A model generated the notes under the pieces. The model made no database searches. It was not told where the DNA came from and was given only the letters and a program-made list of their open reading frames with translations. Made by a program: the position numbers and the translations under genes. Source: Candidatus Heritagella intestinalis (GTDB lineage: Bacteria > Bacillota > Clostridia > Oscillospirales > Acutalibacteraceae). Taken from it: a stretch of 64,000 bases of DNA. The number at the start of each line of letters is the position of its first letter. The stretch's first letter is position 1. Shown here piece after piece: positions 32,890 through 41,658 of this stretch. Location of the stretch: contig CAJFVO010000006.1 of the NCBI GenBank assembly GCA_904420555.1, forward strand, positions 53,923 to 117,922. The letters run 5' to 3'.

Positions 32890-32918
32890 TTGACAGGGGA
32901 GAGGAATTCCTGTAGCAT
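32890..32918 (+). promoter_or_regulatory. Promoter of the APH-like kinase gene
   Basis: TTGACA (32890-32895), 17-base spacer, TAGCAT (32913-32918). Perfect -35, moderate -10; it overlaps the leader of the divergent GHL10 gene. Confidence 0.55.
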
Positions 32919-33014
32919 AATGAAAAACCGTTGTTTTATCCCTATGCGGACAACAGTGCGGATAGTATCCGTATCCATGTTTGCAGAGCAGCATCTGAGA
33001 AAGGAAGACCTTTT

Positions 33015-34001
33015 ATGAATTTTCAGTCCAGTCTGTTCCGGGAGGTCTCCCTGGAGGCCATCCGGGAAATTTTCGCCGGTGTGCTCCACGAGGATTCCAT
33101 TCGGGAGGCCCGGCTTTTGGACGGCGGGATGTTTAACACTACCTATTTTGTAATTTATGGCCAAGAGGGAAAAGAGCGGCAAGCGGTCCTGCGTCTGGGG
33201 CCGGTAAATCGGGAACGGCTCATGGGTTTTGAAGAAAACCTCATGCGGGCAGAGGAATACGTATACGACCTGTGCCAGGAAATCGGGATTCCCTGCTCCA
33301 ATGTCCTTGCCTGCGATACCTCCCGGCAGCTCATCGACCGGGATTTCATGATTGTGGAATACATTCCTTCGGTGGTCATGTCCAATGCACCGTTGACAAG
33401 GGAACAGCAGGATTCCCTGTATTTCCGGCTGGGGGAGTACCTGCGACAGTTCCATGGGGTAACCGGCCAGAGCTTTGGCTTTGTTTCCCGGCTTTTGGAG
33501 GGGAAGGCCTTTTCCAAATGGAGCGACGCCTTGGCTTTTGAAGTGGAGGATATGTCCGGCAAGTTAGAGCGTGCCGGCGGCGCAAGCCCAGAGGAAGGGG
33601 AAGCTATCCGCAGGCCCTTCTATGAGGAGCGCAATCGGAAGCTGTTGGATGAAATCCAGACCCCGCATCTGCTGCATACGGATTTGTGGGCGGGCAACGT
33701 CCTTTTGGACCGGGACACCTTGGAAGTGAAGGCCATTATCGACAGTGACCGGGCCATGTTCGGCGACCCGGATTTTGAATTTTCCAGCCCCTGGATGAAT
33801 ATCCCACCCATGGAGGCGGGATATGGCCTGGAACCGCCGGAGACTTGGAGTTGGCAGCGGAAACGGCGCAAGCTATTGTACCGCTCGGTGTATCTCCTTC
33901 TGGAAGCCTATGTGGGAATCGGGGAATACAATAACCCGCAGCTCTATCGGGAGCGGAAAGAGCAGCTCATGGAAACGTTGGCGAAGCTGGAGTTCCTCTA
34001 A
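33015..34001 (+). CDS. APH/choline-kinase-fold phosphotransferase
   Basis: 328 aa from ATG 33015 behind GAAAGGAAG. An aminoglycoside-phosphotransferase-like fold is shown by the N-lobe G-G-M-F-N-T-T-Y, V-L-R-L-G, the hinge V-E-Y-I-P, the catalytic loop LLHTDLWAGNVLLD (catalytic Asp and metal Asn) and I-I-D-S-D-R-A-M-F-G-D (DxD metal site). It phosphorylates a small molecule, possibly a sugar or antibiotic; substrate cannot be predicted. Monocistronic, with its own promoter and terminator. Confidence 0.88.
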   Translation: MNFQSSLFREVSLEAIREIFAGVLHEDSIREARLLDGGMFNTTYFVIYGQEGKERQAVLRLGPVNRERLMGFEENLMRAEEYVYDLCQEIGIPCSNVLACDTSRQLIDRDFMIVEYIPSVVMSNAPLTREQQDSLYFRLGEYLRQFHGVTGQSFGFVSRLLEGKAFSKWSDALAFEVEDMSGKLERAGGASPEEGEAIRRPFYEERNRKLLDEIQTPHLLHTDLWAGNVLLDRDTLEVKAIIDSDRAMFGDPDFEFSSPWMNIPPMEAGYGLEPPETWSWQRKRRKLLYRSVYLLLEAYVGIGEYNNPQLYRERKEQLMETLAKLEFL

Positions 34002-34007
34002 AAAATT

Positions 34008-34050
34008 ACGCCTGGAAAGGGCCGCAAAGGCCCCATCCAGGCGTTTTTGT
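34008..34050 (+). terminator. Terminator after the APH-like gene
   Basis: ACGCCTGGA (34008-34016) pairs with TCCAGGCGT (34036-34044), with an inner GGGCC/GGCCC stem, followed by TTTTTG. Confidence 0.92.
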
Positions 34051-34083
34051 ATGGTGCGATTTGGTGCTGTAAGAAGGGGAGCA

Positions 34084-34701
34084 TCATCTTTTTTCCAGGC
34101 CCAAACCCAGAGAATCCAGCCAGGGGGAAATCTGGGCGCTGCCTTCCAGACGTTTTTCTCCGCATACTGCCACAGGGCCGCAGGCGTCCAGCAGAGAGGG
34201 AAGGGTCTCTTCAATACTGCTGCGGCTGCTGGTGCAGAAGGGAATCAGCAGCTTGCCGGAAAAATCGCCGCTTTTTAGAAAACTGCTCACCAGCGCCGGG
34301 GCAGCGTGCCACCACACAGGGTAACCGATAAACACCACCTGATAGGGCTGCAGTGAGGGGGGAAGGTGGGCTAATTCCGGCCATTCCCGCCGAAAAATCT
34401 CACGGCGGGATTCCCGATACACGTTTTCATAGGGCGTGCGGGGCAGAATCTCAAACAAATCCCCACCGGTTTCCCTGCTGATAGCTTGAGCCATCAGGCG
34501 GGTGCGGTCGGAATAGGAGAAAAAAGCTACCAATATTCGTTTATCTGGTTCCGCAGCAATCTGTTCCCGGAGCCGTGCGGTTTCCGCCGCGCTGAAAAGC
34601 GTGGCTGGAAGGCGCCGGAACAGAGCCGGGCGGCGGTATAACGTGCATGCTGCAAGGATTAGGAAAATTCCCGCAGCCGCAGCAAGAATGATGATTTCCA
34701 C
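34084..34701 (-). CDS. Membrane-anchored flavodoxin-like protein
   Basis: 205 aa from GTG 34701, seven bases after AAAGGAG; a TTG at 34719 lies upstream of the site. One N-terminal transmembrane helix is followed by a flavodoxin domain: I-L-V-A-F-F-S-Y-S-D-R-T-R in the FMN phosphate loop and V-F-I-G-Y-P-V-W-W, as in the flavodoxin_4 family. The C-terminal I-P-F-C-T-S-S-R-S matches the family tail. An FMN electron carrier or quinone reductase-like role is likely. Confidence 0.85.
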   Translation of the reverse strand: MEIIILAAAAGIFLILAACTLYRRPALFRRLPATLFSAAETARLREQIAAEPDKRILVAFFSYSDRTRLMAQAISRETGGDLFEILPRTPYENVYRESRREIFRREWPELAHLPPSLQPYQVVFIGYPVWWHAAPALVSSFLKSGDFSGKLLIPFCTSSRSSIEETLPSLLDACGPVAVCGEKRLEGSAQISPWLDSLGLGLEKR

Positions 34702-34765
34702 AAGCCAGCTCCTTTGCAATCAGTAAAGAGGGGATAAGGGCTCTACAGAGGAAGCCCCTATGTGT

Positions 34766-34794
34766 ATTATAATGAATCCCACGCCCCAAGGCAA
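34766..34794 (-). promoter_or_regulatory. Promoter of the flavodoxin gene
   Basis: Minus strand TTGCCT (34794-34789), 17-base spacer, TATAAT (34771-34766), divergent from the nitroreductase promoter. Confidence 0.8.
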
Positions 34795-34854
34795 TGGCCG
34801 AAGATGGGGAATTTGCCGCCGGCAATAAAAAAGTATCTGCCGGGCTATGGGCGC

Positions 34855-34883
34855 TTGTGCCCTGGGAAGCTGCGTGCTACAAT
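34855..34883 (+). promoter_or_regulatory. Promoter of the nitroreductase gene
   Basis: TTGTGC (34855-34860), 17-base spacer, TACAAT (34878-34883), 43 bases ahead of the start. The two promoters of this intergenic region face away from each other, about 60 bases apart. Confidence 0.75.
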
Positions 34884-34925
34884 AGGAAGAGCCCTCCCAG
34901 TAAGGGAGGGGGAAAGGGGAGACCG

Positions 34926-35672
34926 ATGATGAACGAAATACTGGAAAGCCTGTATCGCCGCAAGTCCGTGCGGGTCTATGAAGACCGGCCGGTGGATGCG
35001 GAAATGAAGAGAGCAATTTTGGAGGCGGCCTGCCAGGCCCCCTCTGCCGGTTGCCAGCAGCTCTACACGATTTTGGATATTACCGACCAGAGCTTAAAGG
35101 ATGCCTTGGCCAAAACCTGCGATGACCAGCCCTTTATCGCTACAGCCCCGGTGGTGTTGGTTTTCTGTGCGGACTGCCGCAAGTGGTACGATGCCTATGT
35201 GGAAGCGGGGATGAAGCCCCGGAATCCCGGCCCGGGAGATATGCTTTTGGCGGTGACGGATACTGCTATCGCCGCCCAGAATGCCGTGGTGGCGGCAGAG
35301 AGCTTCGGCTTGGGCTCCTGTTATATTGGGGATATTTTGGAGCAGTATGAGGCCCACCGAAACCTGCTGCACCTGCCGGAATGGGTGATGCCGGCGGTGA
35401 TGCTGGTTATAGGCTGGCCCACCCAGCAGCAGTTGGAGCGGGAGAAACCCCAGCGGGCTCCCATGGACTGCATTGTCCACGAGAACGGCTATCGCCATAT
35501 GGATGGGAAAGAGCTGCGCGCTATGTTTGACGGGCGGACCGGGCAGAAGGATTTCGATTCCTGGATGCAGATGTTTTGCGCTCGAAAGTATGAGGTTGAT
35601 TTTTCCCGGGAAATGAGCCGCTCGGTAGGGAAGTACCTGGAGGATTTGGAGAAAAAGATCGTTCATACATAA
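34926..35672 (+). CDS. Nitroreductase-family flavin oxidoreductase
   Basis: About 248 aa; ATG 34926 or 34929 after AAAGGGGAG. R-K-S-V-R near the N-terminus and C-Q-A-P-S-A-G-C-Q-Q mark the FMN-binding NfrA/nitroreductase fold; A-A-E-S-F-G-L-G-S-C-Y-I-G-D and V-I-G-W-P are also typical. It would reduce nitro- or quinone-type substrates with NAD(P)H. Divergent pairing with a flavodoxin points to a shared redox task (inference). Confidence 0.9.
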   Translation: MMNEILESLYRRKSVRVYEDRPVDAEMKRAILEAACQAPSAGCQQLYTILDITDQSLKDALAKTCDDQPFIATAPVVLVFCADCRKWYDAYVEAGMKPRNPGPGDMLLAVTDTAIAAQNAVVAAESFGLGSCYIGDILEQYEAHRNLLHLPEWVMPAVMLVIGWPTQQQLEREKPQRAPMDCIVHENGYRHMDGKELRAMFDGRTGQKDFDSWMQMFCARKYEVDFSREMSRSVGKYLEDLEKKIVHT

Positions 35673-35681
35673 GGGAAGGGG

Positions 35682-35720
35682 GAATCTCCGGCGTCCACCT
35701 GAAGGGGATGCCGGAGATTC
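35682..35720. terminator. Terminator-like hairpin between convergent genes
   Basis: GAATCTCCGGC (35682-35692) pairs perfectly with GCCGGAGATTC (35710-35720). A T-run directly after the stem is lacking on both strands, so efficiency is uncertain. Confidence 0.5.
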
Positions 35721-35727
35721 TGCCATG

Positions 35728-36395
35728 TCAGGATTTCTTTTTCTTTCTTTTTTTCTCCACGGGCTGGGCGTTGAGGAAGCTCTGCAAGGCCTCCTGATAT
35801 TCCTTTTCCTCTTGGCGGCTGATCACCTTCCGGGAAATCTCATGGGGCCGCTTGCTTGCCGGCCGGGAAGAGCGGGCAGGAGGGGGAGAAAAAATCACTG
35901 GGGTATCCGTGCGGCTGGGAGCAGGGGAATCCATTTTTCCCGGTGAGTCCGGTGCCTGTGACGGCTCTTCTGTTTTTGCCGGCGCCACTCGTTTTGCAGG
36001 CTGTTTTTTCCGCCCGGTTTCCCGTGCCAGCCGGAACACTTCGTCCGATTCTTCCGCAATGGCTGGGGAGTGGGTGACAATGATAATGCAGCGGCCTTCC
36101 TGATGGGCCAAATGGCGGAAGATTTCCATGATTTCCTCTTGGGTTTCCCCGTCCAGGTTGCCCGTAGGCTCGTCGGCCAGGATGATGTGGGGGTCATAGG
36201 CCAGGGCCCGGGCAATGGCTACCCGCTGCTGCTGCCCGCCGGAAAGCTTCAGGATCAGGCGGCTGATTTCCCGGCTGTCCAGCCCCACTTTTTCCAGCAG
36301 GTCTCTTGCCAGCAGGCGTTTGTCTCCCAGCTTTATCCCGGCAATCTCCATGGAGAGAATGACGTTTTCTTCGGCGGTAAGGTTGGGCGACGGTA
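35728..36395 (-). pseudogene. 5'-truncated ABC transporter ATPase (LolD/FtsE-like) with Lys-rich tail
   Basis: The frame is closed upstream by a stop at about 36405 and becomes recognisable at P-N-L-T-A-E-E-N-V-I-L. It retains the signature LSGGQQQRVAIARAL, Walker B ILADEPTGNLD and H-loop V-T-H-S, but Walker A and the first 85 or so residues are gone. The only ATG with downstream homology is 36351. A C-terminal Pro/Ser-rich region of about 90 residues ends in a run of Lys. It therefore cannot bind ATP normally and is a remnant produced by deletion or recombination at about 36395. No permease gene is adjacent. Confidence 0.8.
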
Positions 36396-36400
36396 TTTAC

Positions 36401-36600
36401 ATGAATGAAGTAGACTACCGAACAGGCTTTTGGATGCAGGATGGCGTATTTGACGGCGACCCCTATCAAATGCGGATTCTTTCTTCCTGCGATAATTGCT
36501 GCAAATACCAGGGCTTTGAGGGTTTTGCGCCGGTTTGCACGGCTTTTCCCAAAGGAATTCTGCCAGAAATCTGGCTGGAAGAATCCCCATCCCTTTTGCA
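36401..36600 (+). pseudogene. Fragment of a small Cys-motif protein
   Basis: From ATG 36401 a plus-strand frame encodes C-D-N-C-C-K-Y-Q-G-F, then P-V-C-T-A-F-P-K-G-I and P-E-I-W, a spacing (CxxC, then C-x-A-F-P-x-G) that I associate with short conserved Zn-type proteins of Firmicutes. After about residue 65 the sequence loses any family look and runs on into the next gene region. There is no ribosome binding site, because the upstream DNA is the ABC remnant. A decayed fragment abutting the same junction is the best reading. The remaining 36601-36674 holds nothing that I can see. Confidence 0.35.
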
Positions 36601-36668
36601 GATTCTCTTCCTAACAAGCCAAAAACCGACTAAATTGCTGTTTTGGTTCCGTAAATACTATTTTCCAC

Positions 36669-36717
36669 GAGAAAACGCCTCCCAGCCCTTGCCGAATCCG
36701 GCGGGTCTGGGAGGCGT
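36669..36717 (-). terminator. Terminator of the CotF-like gene
   Basis: ACGCCTCCCAG (36675-36685) pairs with CTGGGAGGCGT (36707-36717), 11 pairs, with an inner GC helix. On the minus strand it is followed by TTTTC. Confidence 0.85.
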
Positions 36718-36735
36718 TTGGGATTTTGGGAGGTT

Positions 36736-37212
36736 TCACCCCTGGGCGCTGCCGCCGGGCTGGGCCTCATACATTCCGTTGACGCTCATATAGTCGAAAA
36801 TCATTTTGCCGTGGCCCTGTTCCTCCTTTTGAATGTGGTTCAGGGTGTTCCGCACGGCCTCGTCCTGGAATTCAAAAATGCAGGTGTCATAGAGGCTGGA
36901 AGCGTGTTTTTCCGTTGCCAGCACATCGGAGCACAGGTAGCAGTCCGCCTGCTTTTCCGGGGTATCCCCGGTGTAGGCCGCCGTAAAGCTGGGTTGGGCC
37001 TGGGAGCCGCCGCTTGGAGCCGGAGGCGTGCCGGTTTCAATCTGGGTCAGGGTTTCCAGATGCTGCTGTTCAATCTGCGCAATCTGGGTAAAGAGATTTT
37101 TCAGTTGGGGGTCTGCTGCCCGGGAAGAATATTGGGTGTACTTTTCCGCGCAGAGCTTTTCCTGGCCCTTCAAATCCTTGAGAAGGCCGGATTCCTTTTG
37201 TGTCAGCTGCAT
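36736..37212 (-). CDS. CotF-like spore coat protein
   Basis: 158 aa starting after GAGGTGATG. The N-terminal half L-T-Q-K-E-S-G-L-L-K-D-L-K-G-Q-E-K-L-C and the second half D-V-L-A-T-E-K-H-A-S-S-L-Y-D-T form the two ferritin-like helical hairpins of Coat_F proteins, joined by a Pro/Gly/Gln-rich linker (about 60-80). Related proteins are found in the coat or exosporium region of Clostridia spores. The protein has three Cys, and many E/H residues in the helices could bind metal. Monocistronic. Confidence 0.88.
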   Translation of the reverse strand: MQLTQKESGLLKDLKGQEKLCAEKYTQYSSRAADPQLKNLFTQIAQIEQQHLETLTQIETGTPPAPSGGSQAQPSFTAAYTGDTPEKQADCYLCSDVLATEKHASSLYDTCIFEFQDEAVRNTLNHIQKEEQGHGKMIFDYMSVNGMYEAQPGGSAQG

Positions 37213-37322
37213 AGTTTCATCACCTCGGGAACAGTGTGCCCAGAAGGAGAAGGGGATATTCCTGTATAACCCGGCGGAATCCGGAAAAGCTGGTAAAAGC
37301 GCGGCAGAAAAGGGGGAGAAAG

Positions 37323-38735
37323 ATGATCCGGCAGAACGAAAAAATCCTCCATACCACCCAGAAGATTCTGGATTTTTTCACAGCGGTTTTTGCCATGGGG
37401 CTGGCCTCCTGGATGGAAACCCTGCTGCTGTCCGATGAACCCTTTACTCTGTTCCGCTATTCCCGGCCGGTGACGGCAGGGGCCTATGTGCTCATTGGCC
37501 TGCTCCACGTGGCGGTGTGCCGCATGACAGGCATTTACCGGTCCTATCGGGGCCGGCCCTTTGGAGAGCTGGCCTCTGGGGTGCTGAAAGCCAACCTGAT
37601 TTCCTGGGGGATTTTAGCGGCCTTTTTCTATTGGATGGCCATCCTCACCCAGGTACGGGCGGCGGTCACGCTGTTTTTCTTTGTGAATTCCGCTTTGCAG
37701 CTCTTTTTGCGTCGGATTCTATACCGGCTGCTGCGGTGGCTGCGCCGGCGGGGATACAACCGCAAATACCTGCTGTTTCTGGGATGGAATAGCTGTGCGC
37801 CCCGGCTGGCGGAAAAGATGCAGGCCGCTCCGGAATCCGGCTACGAGATTTTAGGCTATCTGGATTGGCAAAATCACCCGGAAACCCCGCTGTCCTATCT
37901 GGGCAAGCCTTCGGAGTTGGAAACCTATTTAAAAGGCGCCCTGGTAGACCAGGCTTTTCTCCTGTGCCGGGAAGAATCGCCCCCCGAAAAGGAGTGGGAA
38001 CTGCTGGCCAAATTCGGCATTCCCTGTGCCATTGTGCCCAATCTCTTTGCCAATCTGCCCTCCCGGGCATTTTTAAGCGACTTTGCGGGATTACCGGTGC
38101 TGCGGCTGCGGCAGTTTCCCCTGGATGATCCTGTCAAGCGCCTGTACAAACGCGCTTTTGACATAGGAGTTTCCCTGCTCTGCTTATTGGCCTTTAGCCC
38201 CATATTGCTGGCGGCGGCCATTGGTGTGAGGGTTTCCTCTCCGGGGCCGGTGATTTTCCGGCAGGTGCGGGTGGGGGCCAACCGACGCACTTTTGTCATG
38301 TATAAGTTCCGCTCTATGCGGGTGGAGACGGAGTCCGTGGTAAAAATGGCCGCCGCAGCCGGGGACAGCCGCTGCACCCGAGTAGGGGCGTTTTTGCGAA
38401 AGTACAGCATTGACGAACTGCCCCAACTGGTCAATGTCCTCAAAGGGGACATGAGCCTGGTGGGGCCCCGGCCGGAAATCCCGGCCTTTGTGGAGCAGTT
38501 TATGGAGTCCATCCCCTCCTATATGTGGAAACACGCCGTGCGCCCGGGCATGACAGGCTGGGCCCAAATCCACGGCCTGCGGGGTGGGGGCACCTCTATT
38601 TCCAAGCGGATTCAATACGATATGGCCTATTTGGAAAATTGGAGCTTTTGGCTGGATATAAAAATTTTGTTCCGCACGGCTTTCCGCCTGCGGGCAGATC
38701 TTCCGCCAACAGCGGGAAAGGGGGAGAGAGAATGA
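37323..38735 (+). CDS. Initiating polyprenyl-phosphate hexose-1-phosphate transferase (WbaP/EpsE-like)
   Basis: 470 aa from ATG 37323. Four N-terminal transmembrane helices (about 15-145) lead to a nucleotide-binding-like domain (about 150-265), then a further membrane helix (AFDIGVSLLCLLAFSPI) and the catalytic C-terminus with SSPGPVIFRQVRVG, YKFRSMR, S-I-D-E-L-P-Q-L-V-N-V-L and LVGPRPEIPAF. Such polytopic phosphoglycosyl transferases load the first sugar phosphate onto undecaprenyl phosphate. It opens the glycan operon, and its end overlaps the next gene (ATGA). Confidence 0.94.
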   Translation: MIRQNEKILHTTQKILDFFTAVFAMGLASWMETLLLSDEPFTLFRYSRPVTAGAYVLIGLLHVAVCRMTGIYRSYRGRPFGELASGVLKANLISWGILAAFFYWMAILTQVRAAVTLFFFVNSALQLFLRRILYRLLRWLRRRGYNRKYLLFLGWNSCAPRLAEKMQAAPESGYEILGYLDWQNHPETPLSYLGKPSELETYLKGALVDQAFLLCREESPPEKEWELLAKFGIPCAIVPNLFANLPSRAFLSDFAGLPVLRLRQFPLDDPVKRLYKRAFDIGVSLLCLLAFSPILLAAAIGVRVSSPGPVIFRQVRVGANRRTFVMYKFRSMRVETESVVKMAAAAGDSRCTRVGAFLRKYSIDELPQLVNVLKGDMSLVGPRPEIPAFVEQFMESIPSYMWKHAVRPGMTGWAQIHGLRGGGTSISKRIQYDMAYLENWSFWLDIKILFRTAFRLRADLPPTAGKGERE

Positions 38736-40057
38736 AACCATCACAAAACCAACTGCGGGAAGGGCTGCAAGCGGTGTGTAACCACGCCCGGATGCAGGCC
38801 CCGGGGTCCCACCCCCTTTTGGAGGTGACGGCCCAATATGCCGCACCGGCCCTGTACGCTTTTTGCCGTTGGGTTGTGGATACCGCCGCCGCCCGGGGCT
38901 GGAAACGGCTGTACTTCCTTTCCCGGGACGGCTATTGGATGCGGATGCTCTGCGAGGAAATCAGCCGGGCCTTGGGCTTGGAGCTGGAATGCCGCTATCT
39001 CTACGCTTCCCGGATGGCCTGGCGGGCGCCCTGTTTTCACTTGGCCGGAGAGGAAGGCTGGGAACAGCTCTTCCAACCGGCGCCGGGAATTTCCCTGCTG
39101 GGGGCCCTGGGACGGCTTGGGCTTTCCCGGGAAGAAGCATCCCATTGGGCCGATTTGGCGGGGATTCCCCCAAAGGAACGAGAACGCCCGTTGACCCGGG
39201 AGGAAATGAACGGATTCCGCCTGCGGATGCAGCATCACCGGGGATTCGCCGCTTTTGCCCAGGGGCGCTCCCAGGAAGCATTCCGGCAGACGGAGGGCTA
39301 TTTTCGCCAAGAGGGCCTGCTGGATGGCCGGCCCGTGGTACTGGTGGATACCGGCTGGACCGGCTCTATGCAGCGCTCTCTCCGAATGCTGTTGGAGCAT
39401 ATGGGCCGCTCCGGATCCTTAGCAGGACTGTATTTCGGCCTGTACCGACAGCCGGTCAGTCCGGCGGATGGAGAATATCATTCCTGGTATTTTGCCCCGG
39501 ATTCCCCCGTTTCCCGAATAGTGAAGTTCAACAATAACGTCCTGGAAGCCTTGTGCGCTGCTCCTCACCCCATGACTGTGGGCTACACCTGCCGGGCCGG
39601 GGAATACGTGCCCCGGTTCCGGCCGGGGGAGGAGCCAGAGACAAGCCCGCTCTTTTTGCAGCGGGAGGCGATTCTAATGACCTTTTGCCGGGAGATGCTG
39701 GCGAAAGCCCCGGGGCTTGACGCCGGCCATTTGGAAAAAGAAGTCCGCCGGCGGCTGGAAAAGCTCTGCTGGAAGCCCACCCGTCAGGAAGCCATGGCCT
39801 TTTCCGGCGTGCTTTTCTGCGGGGATACTTCGGAGAGCGCCCGAAAGAGCCTGGTGCGTCCCCTGAGCCGGGAGCAGGCGGCGGGATTTCTGTTCCATTG
39901 CCGGCTGCAAAACCGGGGCGGCGCCAATCCGGAGCCTCATTTTTGGCCCTGTGGCTCTCTGGCAGTCTCTCGCCTGCCACAGAAAAGCCGGTACCGCCGC
40001 CATCTCTACTGGTGGGAAACTGCCTGGAATTTGCGAAACCGAAAAGGAGGGAGATAA
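38732..40057 (+). CDS. Stand-alone SRDG-module protein of the glycan operon
   Basis: 441 aa, starting four bases inside the preceding gene. There is no HAD domain. The motifs in order are KRLYFLSRDGYWMRML (about 55-70), CRYLYASRMAWR (about 86-97) and VDTGWTGSMQRSL (about 206-218), shared with the C-terminal domains of the proteins at 1-1439 and 44332-47448. The protein is soluble and positively charged. The family occurs in surface polysaccharide loci alongside predicted HAD hydrolases, but its biochemical role is not known to me. Conserved Arg/Asp residues suggest a phosphate- or nucleotide-handling site (inference). Confidence 0.8.
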   Translation: MKPSQNQLREGLQAVCNHARMQAPGSHPLLEVTAQYAAPALYAFCRWVVDTAAARGWKRLYFLSRDGYWMRMLCEEISRALGLELECRYLYASRMAWRAPCFHLAGEEGWEQLFQPAPGISLLGALGRLGLSREEASHWADLAGIPPKERERPLTREEMNGFRLRMQHHRGFAAFAQGRSQEAFRQTEGYFRQEGLLDGRPVVLVDTGWTGSMQRSLRMLLEHMGRSGSLAGLYFGLYRQPVSPADGEYHSWYFAPDSPVSRIVKFNNNVLEALCAAPHPMTVGYTCRAGEYVPRFRPGEEPETSPLFLQREAILMTFCREMLAKAPGLDAGHLEKEVRRRLEKLCWKPTRQEAMAFSGVLFCGDTSESARKSLVRPLSREQAAGFLFHCRLQNRGGANPEPHFWPCGSLAVSRLPQKSRYRRHLYWWETAWNLRNRKGGR

Positions 40058-40885
40058 ATGCGGGCTTCGGTGATTATGAGCGTCTATAATGGGGAGCGGG
40101 GGCAGGTGCTGGAAGCCGTGGCCTCTATCCTGTCCCAGGAGTTCCAGGATTTCGAGCTGGTGCTCTGCGATGATGGCTCCGGCCCGGAAATGGCGGAATT
40201 CCTCACAGATTTGGCTGCCCGGAACCATCGGGTGCGCCTGTTGCGGAATCGGAAAAACCGGGGCTTGGCCTTTTCCCTGAATCGGTGTATTGGAAAAGCA
40301 AAGGGGCCCATCCTCATCCGTCAGGACGGGGACGACCGCTCTCGGCCCGGCCGGCTGGAAGCCCTCACGGCGTTTCTGGAAACCCATCCTCAGTACGATA
40401 TGGTTTCCAGCAATGTGCAGCTCTTTGACAGTCGGGGAACCTGGGGTTTGATGCGCTATCCGGAAACCCCGGAACCCCGGGACTTTCTCTTTGCCCTGCC
40501 TTTTTGCCACGGGGCCTGCGCCATGCGGAAAGAGGCGGTGGAAGCGGCGGGCTGCTATTTGGATTCCCCTCGCACCCGCCGGTGCGAGGATTTGGAGCTG
40601 TTTTTGCAGATGTATCTCCGCGGCTCCCGGGGCTATACCCTGCCGGAAGCCCTTTACGCCTACCGGGAGGACCAAAACGCCCGTCAGCGGCGGAAATATC
40701 GCCACCGGGTGGAAGAAGCGCTGGTGCGGCTGGAAGGCTATCGTAATTTGGGATTATTGCCGGAAGGCTTCCTGTGGGCGGCCAAGCCCTTGGCCGTGGG
40801 GCTGCTGCCTCCCCGGATGCTGGAAGCCCTCAAGGATTGGCATTATCATCGGCGTCTTCCCGAAAAAGGGGGAGAGGGCGAATGA
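40058..40885 (+). CDS. Family 2 glycosyltransferase
   Basis: 275 aa from ATG 40058 after AAAGGAGGG. GT-A fold: VIMSVYNGERGQVLEAVAS near the N-terminus, L-C-D-D-G-S, then N-R-G-L-A-F-S-L-N and the metal-binding I-R-Q-D-G-D-D. It should move a sugar from a nucleotide-sugar to the lipid-linked glycan on the cytoplasmic side. The acceptor-side part contains R-C-E-D-L-E. No transmembrane segment. Its stop overlaps the ABC permease start. Confidence 0.93.
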   Translation: MRASVIMSVYNGERGQVLEAVASILSQEFQDFELVLCDDGSGPEMAEFLTDLAARNHRVRLLRNRKNRGLAFSLNRCIGKAKGPILIRQDGDDRSRPGRLEALTAFLETHPQYDMVSSNVQLFDSRGTWGLMRYPETPEPRDFLFALPFCHGACAMRKEAVEAAGCYLDSPRTRRCEDLELFLQMYLRGSRGYTLPEALYAYREDQNARQRRKYRHRVEEALVRLEGYRNLGLLPEGFLWAAKPLAVGLLPPRMLEALKDWHYHRRLPEKGGEGE

Positions 40886-41646
40886 CGGAATTCCTGGATT
40901 CCCTGAATTTTCTCTGGGAACTGTTTAAGCGGGACTTAAAGAAAAAGTACTACAAATCCGTCCTGGGCGTGCTGTGGACGCTCTTAAATCCCTTATTGAT
41001 GATGCTGGTGATGACGCTGATTTTTTCCACTCTGTTCCGCCGCTCCATCGAGCACTATCCGGTCTACTATCTCTGCGCCTACATTCTGCTGAACTTCAAC
41101 AACGTGGCTACCTCTCAGGCCTTGGGTTGCCTGCCGGCCAACGGGGATCTGCTGCGGAAAATCCATGTGCCCGCCTATCTGTTCTGCCTGTCCACCGTGG
41201 CCGTCAACGGATTTACCCTGGTGCTTTCCCTGGCTCCCCTTTTGGTGGTGGCCCTGTTTTCGGGTTTGCCCCTAACCCCCTGGTTGCTTTTAGTCCCGTT
41301 TCCGCTGCTATATGTGCTCCTGTTTACCACCGGGCTTTCCCTGCTGCTGAGCACCGTGGGGGTGTTTTTTCGGGACATGACCTATCTGTACGGCATTATC
41401 ACCACCGTGTGGACGTACCTGACCCCCATGTTTTACCCCCTTTCCATTGTGCCGGAACGGTTCCGTTTTCTCTGGGAACTGAATCCCCTGTATCACTATG
41501 TGGAAATTCTGCGGGATTTGGTGCTGTATCAGGTCATGCCCGCCAGCCGCACCCTGCTCATTGCTACCGGGTACAGCCTGCTGTTTTTGGGCCTGGGGGT
41601 CTGGGTGTTCCGGCGGTATCAGGACCGGTTTTATGTCCATCTCTAA
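40882..41646 (+). CDS. Polysaccharide ABC exporter permease (Wzm/TagG-like)
   Basis: 254 aa from ATG 40882 (ATGA overlap). An N-terminal amphipathic stretch with F-K-R-D-L-K-K-K-Y-Y-K-S-V-L-G-V-L-W is the classic ABC-2 exporter start, followed by about six transmembrane helices and the F-F-R-D-M-T-Y-L and P-E-R-F-R segments near the end. It exports a lipid-linked glycan with the ATPase encoded 12 bases downstream. Confidence 0.93.
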   Translation: MTEFLDSLNFLWELFKRDLKKKYYKSVLGVLWTLLNPLLMMLVMTLIFSTLFRRSIEHYPVYYLCAYILLNFNNVATSQALGCLPANGDLLRKIHVPAYLFCLSTVAVNGFTLVLSLAPLLVVALFSGLPLTPWLLLVPFPLLYVLLFTTGLSLLLSTVGVFFRDMTYLYGIITTVWTYLTPMFYPLSIVPERFRFLWELNPLYHYVEILRDLVLYQVMPASRTLLIATGYSLLFLGLGVWVFRRYQDRFYVHL

Positions 41647-41658
41647 AGGAGGGGTTGT

